DNA of 32,511 nucleotides from positions 1-32,511 of the forward strand of contig JAFEER010000209.1 of NCBI GenBank assembly GCA_018240985.1, read 5' to 3'. The DNA is from Pseudomonadota bacterium. GTDB lineage: Bacteria; Pseudomonadota; Gammaproteobacteria; Burkholderiales; Burkholderiaceae_C. Shown here in pieces: positions 16,250 to 24,427 of this stretch. Made by a program: the position numbers and the translations under genes. The notes beneath the pieces are model-generated. The model had not been told where the DNA came from, did not search any database, and was given only the letters and a program-made list of their open reading frames with translations. How positions within the stretch are numbered: position 1 is the first letter of the stretch; every line of letters begins with the position of its first letter.

Positions 16250-16590
16250 TGGTAGGCCGTGTTGGACTTGAACCAACGACCAAAGGATTCAGGTTGGCGT
16301 AGGTTTCCCCACTCCCTGGACTATCTCATCACCCTCGCCGCGGATTGCTACGCGCGTTAGGGTGCCGGGCGCTCTCGGGGTGCTTATCGGATTGGCTCCT
16401 CACACCCTAGTCTCTGCACCTTCTCGCCTACCGGTTCTTCAACCTGCCTTCGGCGAGCTTGGCTCAGGATTGCCGGGCCATTGACTGACTGACGGTTTCC
16501 CTGAGTTCACCCGGTTTTTCCATTGCCGCTTTCGCGGCAAGGTCACCATTTCGATGAGTCCTCTGCTCTAACCAACTGAGCTAACGGCCC
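16250..16590 (-). tRNA. tRNA-Ile(CAU), interrupted by a group I intron
   Basis: On the - strand the 5' exon is 16590-16554 (37 nt, starting GGGCCGTTAGCTCAG and ending GACTCAT) and the 3' exon is 16289-16250 (40 nt, starting AATCCTTTGG and ending CCTACCA). Joined, they give a 77-nt tRNA with encoded CCA, the acceptor pair GGGCCGU/ACGGCCU, anticodon stem GAGGA/UCCUU and loop CUCAUAA. The CAU anticodon in this context is that of tRNA-Ile2, whose C34 is modified to lysidine by TilS to read AUA; the sequence resembles E. coli tRNA-Ile2 and not initiator or elongator tRNA-Met. The 264-nt intron lies between positions 36 and 37. Standard tRNA searches that do not allow for group I introns would miss it. 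Confidence 0.93.
16290..16553 (-). ncRNA. Group I self-splicing intron in tRNA-Ile(CAU)
   Basis: A 264-nt intron with no reading frame. Recognised by conserved core segments on the - strand: CCTGAGCCAAGCTC (P4/P6 side), GGTGCAGAGACTAG (P7 5' strand) and ATAGTCCAGGGAGTGG (P7 3' strand into P9), close to the Azoarcus tRNA-Ile(CAU) intron (subgroup IC3) as I remember it. P1 pairs the exon end UCAU with an internal guide GUGA, giving a U-G pair at the 5' splice site. P2 is TTGCCGC-GAAA-GCGGCAA, P4 CTCAGG/CCTGAG, P6 CTCGCC/GGCGAG, and P9 GTGGG-GAAA-CCTAC. The last base is G, as required at a 3' splice site. The Azoarcus intron is about 205 nt, so this one has longer peripheral elements. Confidence 0.92.
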
Positions 16591-16656
16591 ATTCATAAAA
16601 CTACTTAACCCGACCAACCGAGCCAAGGCTCCTTGGTGCACAAGGCACAAGCGCGC

Positions 16657-16662
16657 ATTGTA
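16657..16662 (-). promoter_or_regulatory. Possible -10 box TACAAT for the tRNA-Ile precursor
   Basis: On the - strand, directly after the hrcA stop, TACAAT lies about 66 nt before the mature tRNA 5' end. No strong -35 hexamer is visible, and the GC-rich repeats between it and the tRNA (around GAGCCAAGGCTC, 16619-16630) are not a U-tailed terminator, so read-through from hrcA is also possible. Confidence 0.3.
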
Positions 16663-16666
16663 ATTG

Positions 16667-17671
16667 CTACTTATGGTGGCTCAGGGCGTTGGACACGAGT
16701 TTGGAGGTGATGTCCACGATCTGGATCATGCGGTCATAGGCCATGCGTGTGGGGCCGATGACGCCCAGCGTGCCCACCACCTGGCCATCAACCTCATAGG
16801 GCGCGCTGACCACAGACAGCTCCTCAAACGGCACGACCTGGCTTTCGCCGCCGATAAAGATGCGCACGCCTTCGGCGCGGCTGGAGATGTCGAGCAGGCG
16901 CAGAATCTGCGTCTTTTGCTCGAACAGGTCGAAGGCGCGGCGCAGGTGGCCCATGTCGCCAGAGAAATCGCTCACCGCCAGCAGGTTGCGCTCGCCCGAG
17001 AAGACCACCTCGTCCTGCGACTCCGACAGGGCCTGCGAGCCCACGTTCACCGCCGCCTGCATCAGCGTGGCAATCTCGCCGCGCAGCTTGTCCACCTCGC
17101 TCTTCAGCCGCTCGCGCACCTGCTCCATGGTCAGACCTGCGTAGTGCGCGTTGAGGAAGTTGGCTGTCTCCACCAGCTGCGACTGGGTGTAGTCGGCCTC
17201 GGTGAAAATGACGCGGTTTTGCACGTCGCCGTCGGGCGAGACGATGATCACCAGCACGCGCCGCTCGGACAGGCGCAGAAACTCGATATGGTGGAACACC
17301 GAGGCGCGCCGCGGCGCCATCACCACGCCCACGAATTGCGACAGGTTGGACAGCAGCTGCGCCGCGTTCGCTATCACCTTCTGCGGCTGCTCGGGCATGA
17401 GCTGCAGGGCCGGCAGCTGCTCTTGCTGCACCGTGAGCATGGTGTCGACAAACAGGCGATAGCCCTTGGCCGTGGGAATGCGGCCGGCGGAGGTGTGGGG
17501 GCTGGCAATCAGGCCCAGTTCCTCCAGATCTGCCATCACATTGCGTATGGTGGCAGGCGACAATTCAAGGCCCGACGCCCGCGACAAGGTTCTGGAGCCC
17601 ACTGGCTGCCCTTCGGCGATGTAGCGTTCCACCAGCGCCTTGAGTAACAACTTGGAGCGGTCATCAAGCAT
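16667..17671 (-). CDS. hrcA: Heat-inducible transcription repressor HrcA
   Basis: Repressor that binds CIRCE operators in front of groESL/dnaK operons and depends on GroEL for activity. 334 residues, usual length. The N-terminal winged helix ([20 protein letters not shown], then [20 protein letters not shown] and [19 protein letters not shown]) is highly characteristic. The GAF-like effector domain follows, with FIGGES and the C-terminal [15 protein letters not shown] motif. No CIRCE element (TTAGCACTC-N9-GAGTGCTAA) occurs here, so there is no sign of autoregulation through one. The ATG is 28 bp from the divergent nadK start and TAAAAT lies 6 nt before it. The split tRNA-Ile gene follows on the same strand. 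Confidence 0.96.
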   Translation of the reverse strand: MLDDRSKLLLKALVERYIAEGQPVGSRTLSRASGLELSPATIRNVMADLEELGLIASPHTSAGRIPTAKGYRLFVDTMLTVQQEQLPALQLMPEQPQKVIANAAQLLSNLSQFVGVVMAPRRASVFHHIEFLRLSERRVLVIIVSPDGDVQNRVIFTEADYTQSQLVETANFLNAHYAGLTMEQVRERLKSEVDKLRGEIATLMQAAVNVGSQALSESQDEVVFSGERNLLAVSDFSGDMGHLRRAFDLFEQKTQILRLLDISSRAEGVRIFIGGESQVVPFEELSVVSAPYEVDGQVVGTLGVIGPTRMAYDRMIQIVDITSKLVSNALSHHK

Positions 17672-17677
17672 CGACTC

Positions 17678-17683
17678 ATTTTA
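17678..17683 (-). promoter_or_regulatory. -10 box TAAAAT for hrcA, leaderless arrangement
   Basis: On the - strand TAAAAT is separated from the hrcA ATG by exactly 6 nt (17672-17677). It leaves no room for a Shine-Dalgarno. The matching -35 region would fall at the beginning of nadK. Confidence 0.4.
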
Positions 17684-17687
17684 ATGA

Positions 17688-17693
17688 TGTAAT
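17688..17693 (+). promoter_or_regulatory. Weak -10-like TGTAAT before nadK
   Basis: TGTAAT ends 6 nt before the nadK ATG, mirroring the hrcA arrangement in a divergent gap of only 28 bp. The second base is G instead of the important A, so the match is weak and is listed mainly because of the repeated spacing. Confidence 0.25.
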
Positions 17694-17699
17694 TTCCGC

Positions 17700-18596
17700 A
17701 TGAAGCCCATCTTCCACCGCGTAGCAGTCATAGGCAAATACCGGGAGCCCGCTGCCAGCGTGCCGCCAGAGGGCTCGCGGCAGATCATCGAGGGCATTGC
17801 GCGCCTGATCATCGAGCAGGGGGGCGAGCCCACGCTGGAGGCCGAGACCGCTGCGACCCTCGGGATCTCGGAGTATCCCCGGCTCGATGTGGACGCCATT
17901 GGCGGGCATTGCGACCTGTGCGTGGTGGTGGGTGGCGACGGAACCATGCTGGGCGTGGGCCGCAGGCTGGCCGCCTATGGCACGCCGCTGGTCGGCATCA
18001 ACATGGGCCGCCTGGGCTTTATTACCGACATACCGCTGCAAAATTACGAGGCCGCCCTCAGCGCCATACTGCACGGCGAATACGAGGAGGACGTGCGCCC
18101 CTTGATGCAGGCGCGCGTGATGCGTGGCGACGAGTGCGTGTTCGAGGCGCTGGCGCTCAACGACGTGGTGGTCAACCGCGGCTCCACCGCCGGCATGGCG
18201 GAGCTGCGCATTGAGGTCGATGGCATATTCGTCGCCAACCAGCGCGCCGACGGTCTCATCGTGGCCTCGCCCACGGGCTCCACGGCCTATTCGCTGTCCG
18301 CCGGCGGGCCCATACTGCACCCCTCTATTCCGGGCTGGGTGCTGGTGCCGATTGCGCCGCACACGCTGTCGAACCGCCCCATCGTGCTGTCGGACGCCTC
18401 CGAGATCGCCATCGAGATCGCCGGCGGGCGCGGCATCAGTGCCAATTTCGACATGCAGTCGCTGGCCTCGCTGCAGCTCGGCGATCGCGTGCTGGTGCGC
18501 CGATCGGCCCATCGCGTGTGCTTTTTGCACCCGCGTGGCTGGAGCTACTTTTCCACCCTGCGCAAGAAACTGCGCTGGAACGAGGGAGGATCCTGA
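17700..18596 (+). CDS. nadK: NAD kinase
   Basis: Phosphorylates NAD+ to NADP+ with ATP (or polyphosphate in some species). 298 residues, cytoplasmic. Key motifs are GGDGTMLG (GGDGT at residues 78-82), the [10 protein letters not shown] segment, LNDVVVNRG with the NAD-binding Asn/Asp, and [16 protein letters not shown], the glycine-rich signature of the family. The ATG gives the normal N-terminus [14 protein letters not shown]; there is no ribosome binding site and TGTAAT lies 6 nt upstream. It is followed after 2 bp by recN, whose Shine-Dalgarno lies in the end of nadK; the nadK-recN pair next to hrcA is common in beta- and gammaproteobacteria. Confidence 0.97.
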   Translation: MKPIFHRVAVIGKYREPAASVPPEGSRQIIEGIARLIIEQGGEPTLEAETAATLGISEYPRLDVDAIGGHCDLCVVVGGDGTMLGVGRRLAAYGTPLVGINMGRLGFITDIPLQNYEAALSAILHGEYEEDVRPLMQARVMRGDECVFEALALNDVVVNRGSTAGMAELRIEVDGIFVANQRADGLIVASPTGSTAYSLSAGGPILHPSIPGWVLVPIAPHTLSNRPIVLSDASEIAIEIAGGRGISANFDMQSLASLQLGDRVLVRRSAHRVCFLHPRGWSYFSTLRKKLRWNEGGS

Positions 18597-18598
18597 AC

Positions 18599-20272
18599 AT
18601 GGCCTTGAGGCGCATCGCGCTGCGCGACTTCGTCATCGTGCAGGAGCTGGATCTGGACTTGCAAGCGGGCTTCACGGTGTTGACCGGCGAAACCGGGGCC
18701 GGCAAGTCCATACTGATCGACGCACTGCAGCTGCTGCTGGGCGCGCGCGCCGACAGCGGCGTGATCCGCGAGGGTGCGGCGCGCACCGACATCTGCGCCG
18801 AATTCGACGCCGGCCCGTCCGCGCTGGGCGACTGGCTGGATGAGGCCGGCTTTGCGCGTGACGAGCTGTTGCTGCTGCGCCGCACCATCGACCTGCAGGG
18901 CAAGAGCCGCGCCTGGATCAACGGCATTCCGGCCACGGCCACGCAGATGCGCGCGCTGGGCGAGCATCTCTTGGACATCCACGGCCAGCACGCCTGGCAA
19001 AGCCTGACGCGGCCCGATGCCGTGCGCGGCCTGCTGGACGCCTACGCAGGTGTGCAGACTCAAAACCTGACCGCCTTGTGGATCAGTTGGCGCGAGGCGC
19101 AAAAGGCGCTGCAGCATGCCCGCAGCGCGCAGGACAGCCTGCAGCAGGAACGCGAGCGCCTGCAATGGCAGATCGGCGAGGTGGACAAGCTGGCGCCACG
19201 CGAGGATGAATGGGACGAGCTCAACGCCCGGCACGCGCGCCTGTCCAACGCCCAGGCGCTGCTGGACAACGCCCAGGGCGCTTTAAGCGCGCTGCAGGGT
19301 GACGATGCCGGCGGCGCCCTGAGCCTGCTCACACAGGCCCAGCATCTGCTGCAGGACTACGCGCATGTGGACGAGTCCTTCCGCACCTTCGAAGAGGTGC
19401 TGGCCGAATGCCTGGCCCAGGCCGGCGATGTGGCCCACTCGCTGCAGGCCTATCTGCGCCACGCCGAGCCAGACCCCGAGCAGCTGGCGCAGCTGGACGC
19501 GCGCCTGTCGCAGTGGATGCAGCTGGCGCGCCGCTACAAGCGCCAGCCGCCCGAGCTGCCGGCGCTGCTGGCCGGCTGGCGGGACGCGCTGCGCCAGCTC
19601 GACAGCGCCGCCGACCTGGCCGCGCTGGAGGCGGCCGAACAGACGCAAGCCGCGGCCTACCAGAAGGCGGCACGCGCGCTGTCGCAACAGCGCGCCAAGG
19701 CCGCGCCGCAACTGGCCCAGGCCATCACCCAGGCCATGCAGGGCCTGGGCATGACGGGCGGGCGCTTCGAAGTGCAGGTGGACAAGGCGGCGGAGCCCGG
19801 CCCGCAAGGCCTGGATCAGGTGGCGTTTCTGGTCGCCAGCCACCCGGGCATGACGCCGCGCCCCGTAGGCAAGGTGGCCTCGGGCGGCGAGCTGTCGCGC
19901 ATTGCGCTGGCCATCTCGGTCACCACCAGCGAGCTGGGCGAGGCGCCCACGCTGATCTTCGACGAGGTCGATTCCGGCGTCGGCGGCGCCGTGGCCGAGA
20001 CCGTGGGCCGGCTGATGCAGCAGCTGGGCCATGCGCGCCAGGTGCTGGCCGTGACCCACCTGCCCCAGGTGGCGGCCTGCGCCGATCACCACCTGGTGGT
20101 CTCCAAGCAGCGCAGCAGCCAGGGCACCAGCAGCGCCGTCACAAGCGCAGACGCCGCAGCGCGCGTCGCCGAGATCGCCCGCATGCTGGGCGGGCAGCAG
20201 CAGTCCGCCACCACCATGGCGCACGCCCGCGAGATGCTGGCCGGCGCCACCACCCCCACCACGACAGGTTGA
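18599..20272 (+). CDS. recN: DNA repair protein RecN
   Basis: SMC-like ATPase acting in recombinational repair of double-strand breaks, where it tethers DNA ends and assists RecA. 557 residues from the ATG at 18599, which is preceded by a strong GAGGGAGGA 8 nt upstream; the frame extends further into nadK, but that part is not used. Walker A is GETGAGKS (residues 30-37). A coiled-coil middle (about 150-370, Gln/Ala/Leu-rich) is followed by the ABC signature SGGELSRIALAI and Walker B LIFDEVDSGVGG, then a D-loop/H-loop region with VTHLPQVAA. The next gene, rapZ, begins 3 bp after the stop. SOS control is usual for recN, but no LexA box is visible between nadK and recN. Confidence 0.97.
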   Translation: MALRRIALRDFVIVQELDLDLQAGFTVLTGETGAGKSILIDALQLLLGARADSGVIREGAARTDICAEFDAGPSALGDWLDEAGFARDELLLLRRTIDLQGKSRAWINGIPATATQMRALGEHLLDIHGQHAWQSLTRPDAVRGLLDAYAGVQTQNLTALWISWREAQKALQHARSAQDSLQQERERLQWQIGEVDKLAPREDEWDELNARHARLSNAQALLDNAQGALSALQGDDAGGALSLLTQAQHLLQDYAHVDESFRTFEEVLAECLAQAGDVAHSLQAYLRHAEPDPEQLAQLDARLSQWMQLARRYKRQPPELPALLAGWRDALRQLDSAADLAALEAAEQTQAAAYQKAARALSQQRAKAAPQLAQAITQAMQGLGMTGGRFEVQVDKAAEPGPQGLDQVAFLVASHPGMTPRPVGKVASGGELSRIALAISVTTSELGEAPTLIFDEVDSGVGGAVAETVGRLMQQLGHARQVLAVTHLPQVAACADHHLVVSKQRSSQGTSSAVTSADAAARVAEIARMLGGQQQSATTMAHAREMLAGATTPTTTG

Positions 20273-20275
20273 ACC

Positions 20276-21139
20276 ATGGCCCTGGAAGTCGTCGTCATCA
20301 CCGGCATGTCCGGCTCGGGCAAATCACTGGCGCTGCGCGCGCTGGAAGATTCCGGCTACTACTGCGTGGACAACCTGCCGCCCGAGCTGCTGGCCTCCTT
20401 CGTGGCGCTGGAGCAGGCGCACCATGGGCAGCGCGTTGCCGTGGCCATGGATGTGCGCAGCGCCACGGCCCTGCCGCTGGTACCGCCGCTGCTCACCAGG
20501 CTGCGCGAAGAAGGCATGCAGGTGCGCTCGCTGTTTCTCGATGCCAGCACCGGCACCCTGGTGCGGCGCTTTTCCGAGACCCGCCGGCGCCATCCGCTGT
20601 CGCAGGACGAGCTGCTCGAGACCCGCCGCGCACTGGTGCAGACCATAGAACTCGAGCGCCAGTTGCTGGCCGAGCTGCGCGAGCAGTCCTACGTCATCGA
20701 CACCAGCGTGCTGCGCCCGGCGCAGCTGCTGACCTATGTGAAGGAACTGCTGGCGGTGAAGCCGGATCAGCTCACGCTGGTGTTCGAGTCCTTCGCCTTC
20801 AAGCATGGCGTGCCGTTCGACTCGGACTATGTGTTTGACGTGCGCATGCTGCCCAATCCGCATTACGAACCCACGCTGCGCGAACTCACGGGCAGGGATG
20901 TACCCGTGATCGAGTTCCTGCGCCATCAACCCGAGGTGGAGCGCATGCAGACCCACATTGCCCAGTTTCTGGAGCATTGGCTGGAAGCGCTGGCGGAAAA
21001 TCACCGCAGCTACGTCACCGTCGCCATTGGCTGCACGGGCGGGCAGCACCGATCCGTGTACCTGGCGGAACAGCTCACCGCATACTTTGCCAGGCACTGG
21101 AGCACGCTGTGCCGGCACCGCGAGCTGGATCGCCGCTGA
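20276..21139 (+). CDS. rapZ: RNase adapter protein RapZ
   Basis: Nucleotide-binding adapter that in E. coli binds the sRNA GlmZ and glucosamine-6-phosphate and directs RNase E, thereby controlling glmS. 287 residues. Walker A is GMSGSGKS (residues 10-17), followed by [12 protein letters not shown]; the C-terminal domain carries [20 protein letters not shown], the phosphosugar-binding signature. In many proteobacteria rapZ lies beside rpoN and ptsN; here it is instead the third gene behind nadK and recN, and an earlier name for this family is YvcJ. Whether the GlmZ pathway exists in betaproteobacteria is uncertain, so the family name is firmer than the regulatory role. A repeat element follows its stop codon by 9 bp. 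Confidence 0.93.
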   Translation: MALEVVVITGMSGSGKSLALRALEDSGYYCVDNLPPELLASFVALEQAHHGQRVAVAMDVRSATALPLVPPLLTRLREEGMQVRSLFLDASTGTLVRRFSETRRRHPLSQDELLETRRALVQTIELERQLLAELREQSYVIDTSVLRPAQLLTYVKELLAVKPDQLTLVFESFAFKHGVPFDSDYVFDVRMLPNPHYEPTLRELTGRDVPVIEFLRHQPEVERMQTHIAQFLEHWLEALAENHRSYVTVAIGCTGGQHRSVYLAEQLTAYFARHWSTLCRHRELDRR

Positions 21140-21148
21140 CATACCACT

Positions 21149-21247
21149 TCAAAATTCATAGCTTGATGCGCTTGCCATACAACGCAATTGGCTAAAAAAG
21201 ATTCTGTATTGACCGTCCTAAAGGCGCTGGCAGCTATCATTTTTTGA
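21149..21247. repeat. 99-bp inverted-terminus repeat element (copy B)
   Basis: Lies between the convergent rapZ and mutY and is clearly AT-richer than its surroundings. The left end TCAAAATTCATAGC mirrors the right end (complement of 21234-21247, TCAAAAAATGATAGC with one extra base). Inner cores are TAGCTTGATGCGCTT (21159-21173) and AAGGCGCTGGCAGCTA (21221-21236), both variants of TAGCTGCnnGCGCTT. It shares this core and its TCAAA outer ends with the copy in mutL. The fold could work as a transcription stop for both genes; that is inference. Confidence 0.7.
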
Positions 21248-21259
21248 CGACCGGCGCCG

Positions 21260-22318
21260 TCATAACGCATCCAGCAGCTTGCGCACCGGCGCCGGCAGGC
21301 CCAACGCCTGCCACTGCTCGCGCGTGAACCAACCCGCGGCGGATGGCTCGGCGCAATGCGCGCCCGCTGCGGCGGCGCTGCCACGCAGCAGCACCGGGTG
21401 CAGGTGCAGGTCGCGGTGCGTGAGCACATGGGTGAAGGCTGGCAGATCCTGCGCCATGGCAACCGCCGGCGCGGCCAGCGCGGCGTCCAACTCATGCCGG
21501 CTGGCATAGACGGGAGGGCAGTACAGAGCGGCCCAAATGCCGGCGGGCGCGCGCCGCTCCAGCCACAGGCGGCCCGCATCGTCCTGGCGCAGCAGCAGCC
21601 ACCAGGCCTGGGCGCTGCGCCGGAGCTTACGTGTGCGCACCGGATAACGCTCGGGGGCGCCTTCACGTCTCGCCACGCAGACCCGCTGCAGGGGGCAGAG
21701 CATGCAACTGGGGCTTCTGGGCAGGCAGATGCCGGCGCCCAGATCCATCAGGCCCTGGGTGTAGCGCGGCATGGCACTCTGCAGATCGTCCTCGGGCAAC
21801 AGCGCCTCGGCCAGGACCCACAGGCTGCGCTCGTTCCTGGCCTCGGCCAGGTCGGCCGCAAAGCCCAGCACGCGCGTGAGTACGCGCCGCACGTTGGCGT
21901 CCAGAATCGGCGCGCGCACGCCAAAGCAGAAGGCGGCAATCGCGCCGGCCGTGGAGCGGCCAATGCCCGGCAACTCGGCCAGCTCGGCCACGGTGCGCGG
22001 GAACTGCCCGCCATGCTGGCTCACCACGATCTGCGCGCAGCGGTGCAGGTTGCGCGCGCGGCTGTAGTAGCCCAGGCCGCTCCACAGCGCCAGCACCTCG
22101 TCCTGCGGCGCGGCGGCCAGCTGCTGCACATCGGGAAAGCGCGCCAGGAAGCGCGCGTAGTACTCCAGCACGGTGACCACCTGGGTCTGCTGCAGCATGA
22201 TCTCGGACAGCCAGACGCGGTAGGCATCGCGCGTGTTCTGCCAGGGCAGCTGGTTGCGGCCATGCTCTGCCTGCCAGCGCACGACCTGCGCGGCGATTGT
22301 CATCGGCACTGCGCTCAT
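21260..22318 (-). CDS. mutY: A/G-specific adenine DNA glycosylase MutY
   Basis: Removes adenine mispaired with 8-oxoguanine, working with MutM. 352 residues. Catalytic Glu39 lies in LSEIMLQQTQV, the helix-hairpin-helix is LPGIGRSTAGAIAAF, and the catalytic Asp is in ILDANVRRVL. The [4Fe-4S] cluster loop has the exact C-x6-C-x2-C-x5-C spacing (CLPRSPSCMLCPLQRVC). A C-terminal NUDIX-like 8-oxoG-recognition domain begins around AWWLLLRQDDAGRLWLERR. The start ATG overlaps the stop codon of the upstream dynamin-like gene by 4 bp (ATGA), so the two are translationally coupled. A second Met five codons on is a possible alternative start. Confidence 0.96.
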   Translation of the reverse strand: MSAVPMTIAAQVVRWQAEHGRNQLPWQNTRDAYRVWLSEIMLQQTQVVTVLEYYARFLARFPDVQQLAAAPQDEVLALWSGLGYYSRARNLHRCAQIVVSQHGGQFPRTVAELAELPGIGRSTAGAIAAFCFGVRAPILDANVRRVLTRVLGFAADLAEARNERSLWVLAEALLPEDDLQSAMPRYTQGLMDLGAGICLPRSPSCMLCPLQRVCVARREGAPERYPVRTRKLRRSAQAWWLLLRQDDAGRLWLERRAPAGIWAALYCPPVYASRHELDAALAAPAVAMAQDLPAFTHVLTHRDLHLHPVLLRGSAAAAGAHCAEPSAAGWFTREQWQALGLPAPVRKLLDAL

Positions 22319-24309
22319 GCCGTTGCCAGGCGTATCAAGGACTGCGGTTGCGTCGGCGCCATATCGGGCGCCGCCATGCCGTCGTCGGCGGGCGCTTGCG
22401 GCACAAGTTGGGCGGTGAACTCAAGCAGGCGCTGCTCCAGCTCGTTCAGCCTGCGCTCGGCATCTTCAATCTCTGCAATGCGCTCCATCAGGCCGCTGGC
22501 CGCATCGTGGATGCGGTTCACGGCCTCGATGCGCCGCACAAAACTGCTCCGGCGCTCGCGCAGCTGGGCATCGAGCTGCGCCGTGGCGACATTGCTCCAC
22601 TGCTCCAGCTCATTGGCCGCAGCCTCGAACACGCTGCGCAGGCGCACACTCAAGGCGTGCAGCACGCGCTGCGCATGCTCAGGCTGCGCCAGGCGCAGCC
22701 GGTTGGCCATACCGACATACTGCAGGTGGCGTTGTTCTATGGCGGTGATTTCATGCGTGCAGCTCGCCAGTGACGGCGCCGGCGCCACCTGCAGCGAAAA
22801 GCCATAGTCGGTATTGAGCTGGCGAAAGGTGCCGCCCAGCATGGCCTGGATTTCAGCGCCAGTGGCCTGCGCAGCCTCCATCGCATGGCGCAGCCGATCA
22901 AAGCTGTCGTCATACGCCTTGCGCACGCCCAGCTTGAGTCCGGCGCCCTGCAATGCCTCGGCGAGCTCGGCCAGGTGCACCCTGAGCCCGCGCGGCCCGA
23001 GCCTTTGGTACAGGTCACGCAGCATCTTCATGTGTACCGCGCGCACCGCCTGAATCTTGATCGCACTGGCTTCGAATTCCTGCTGCTCGACCTCGATGCG
23101 CCCGCGCATGGCGTCGATCACCGCCGTGTTCTTGCCGCGCAGGCTGCGCAGCTCCAGCATCTGCTCATCGAGGTCGCGGCGGCGAAAGCCGAGCACGCGC
23201 TGTATCTCGTTTTGCAAACTTTGCACGCCATTGGCCACCGTGGCGCGCAGGATCGCCTGGCGCCGGCCCATGATGCCCGTGCCCAGCAGCACCTCCAGCT
23301 GCGGCAGGCCACTGGCCTGCAACAACTCATCGTCGCAGCGAATCTTGGCCAGCAGGCCTTTTTGCGCCGATACCGCCACAACCTGATCGAGCGCGACGCC
23401 CAGGCTGTCGGCCGAGGCACGGCGTTGGCGCTCGATCTGCGCCTGCACCTCCTCGGGCGTGTTCAACTGATCCCACAAGGTATCGATCTTGTTGAGCACT
23501 ACCAGCCGCGCGTCCAACGCGTCCTCGGCGGCGCCCAGGTGGTCGCGCCAAATCGTCAGGTCGGAGCGCGTCACGCCCGTGTCCAGCCCCAGCATGAACA
23601 CCACGGCATGCGCCTGCGGGATCAGGTTGATGGTGAGTTCAGGCTCGGCGCCCACGGCGTTCAGGCCCGGCGTATCCAGAACCACCAGGCCCTGCTTGAG
23701 CAAGGGGTGCGGCAGATTGATGATGGCGTGGCGCCACTTGGGCACCTGCACCATGCCGTTGGCATCGGGCACGCTGGCTGCGTCGTCCGCCGCGTCGGTT
23801 GCCAGACCCAGGGCCCGCGCCTCGGCCACCGGCACGCTGCGCATCTCGGTAACCTGCTCGAGCGTCTTGGCGATCTGCTCCGGGTCGTCCATGTTCAGGG
23901 GCAGCCGAACCCAGCTGCCGGGCTTGAGCCGCCACTCAGCCACCCCGAACGCCTGCCGGCGCGTCTCTATGGGCAGCAGCCGCAGGCAGGCCTCCATGCC
24001 GCTTTCGTAGCTCAGCTCGCAAGGGCACATGGTGGTGCGCCCGGCACTGGCCGGCATGATGCGGCGCCCGTATCCGGCAAAGAAGATGGCATTGATGAGC
24101 TCGGACTTGCCGCGCGAGAACTCGCCCACGAAGGCAACCGTCACCTTGTCGCTGCGTACCTGCTGCTCCAGGCGTTGCAGGCGCTCCTGCAGCGTGGCGT
24201 CCATGAGCTCGTGCGCACCCATCCACTGGCCAAGCAACTCCAGCTGGTGCGCAAAGCTGCGCCGCCAGGTACCGTGCTGGTCAAAGCGTTGGTTGAATGA
24301 GAACCCCAC
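22315..24309 (-). CDS. Dynamin-like large GTPase
   Basis: A 664-residue GTPase of the bacterial dynamin-like group. G1 is GEFSRGKS (residues 62-69), G2 RTTMCP (92-93), G3 LDTPGL (212-215) and G4 VLNKIDTLWD (273-276). The C-terminal 350 residues are largely helical with long coiled-coil-like stretches (LQNEIQRVLGFRRRDLDEQM; RRSSFVRRIEAVNRIHDAAS). No clear transmembrane span was seen. The start chosen is GTG at 24309, with GGGAG just upstream; the frame is open to 24933, but that part is antisense-like sequence across mutM. It sits between mutM and mutY and is coupled to mutY by ATGA. Function is unknown. Relatives include membrane-remodelling dynamins and E. coli CrfC, which binds the sliding clamp. 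Confidence 0.85.
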   Translation of the reverse strand: MGFSFNQRFDQHGTWRRSFAHQLELLGQWMGAHELMDATLQERLQRLEQQVRSDKVTVAFVGEFSRGKSELINAIFFAGYGRRIMPASAGRTTMCPCELSYESGMEACLRLLPIETRRQAFGVAEWRLKPGSWVRLPLNMDDPEQIAKTLEQVTEMRSVPVAEARALGLATDAADDAASVPDANGMVQVPKWRHAIINLPHPLLKQGLVVLDTPGLNAVGAEPELTINLIPQAHAVVFMLGLDTGVTRSDLTIWRDHLGAAEDALDARLVVLNKIDTLWDQLNTPEEVQAQIERQRRASADSLGVALDQVVAVSAQKGLLAKIRCDDELLQASGLPQLEVLLGTGIMGRRQAILRATVANGVQSLQNEIQRVLGFRRRDLDEQMLELRSLRGKNTAVIDAMRGRIEVEQQEFEASAIKIQAVRAVHMKMLRDLYQRLGPRGLRVHLAELAEALQGAGLKLGVRKAYDDSFDRLRHAMEAAQATGAEIQAMLGGTFRQLNTDYGFSLQVAPAPSLASCTHEITAIEQRHLQYVGMANRLRLAQPEHAQRVLHALSVRLRSVFEAAANELEQWSNVATAQLDAQLRERRSSFVRRIEAVNRIHDAASGLMERIAEIEDAERRLNELEQRLLEFTAQLVPQAPADDGMAAPDMAPTQPQSLIRLATA

Positions 24310-24385
24310 GTTGCTCCCGGGTATCAATGCGTCAATGCAAGCGCCCACACGGGGGCGGGTAAGAGCGTGTTTACGATCCAAGTGC

Positions 24386-24394
24386 AATATAGCA
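24386..24394 (-). promoter_or_regulatory. Extended -10 promoter TGCTATATT for the dynamin-like gene
   Basis: On the - strand, in the 118-bp gap after mutM, TGCTATATT is an extended -10 element (TGn plus TATATT) about 76 nt before the GTG start. It suggests that the GTPase-mutY pair has its own promoter in addition to any read-through from mutM. Confidence 0.45.
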
Positions 24395-24427
24395 CCGCCC
24401 CCATCACCACAGCCTGTTAGCTCCCGG

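Noticed and set aside
16613-16647. Cluster of short inverted repeats (GAGCCAAGGCTC, CCTTGGTGCACAAGG) between hrcA and the tRNA
   Set aside because: Loops are too small or absent and there is no U-run on the - strand, so I do not call a terminator.
17672-17699. CIRCE operator near hrcA
   Set aside because: The characteristic TTAGCACTC inverted repeat is not present in this gap or around the hrcA start.
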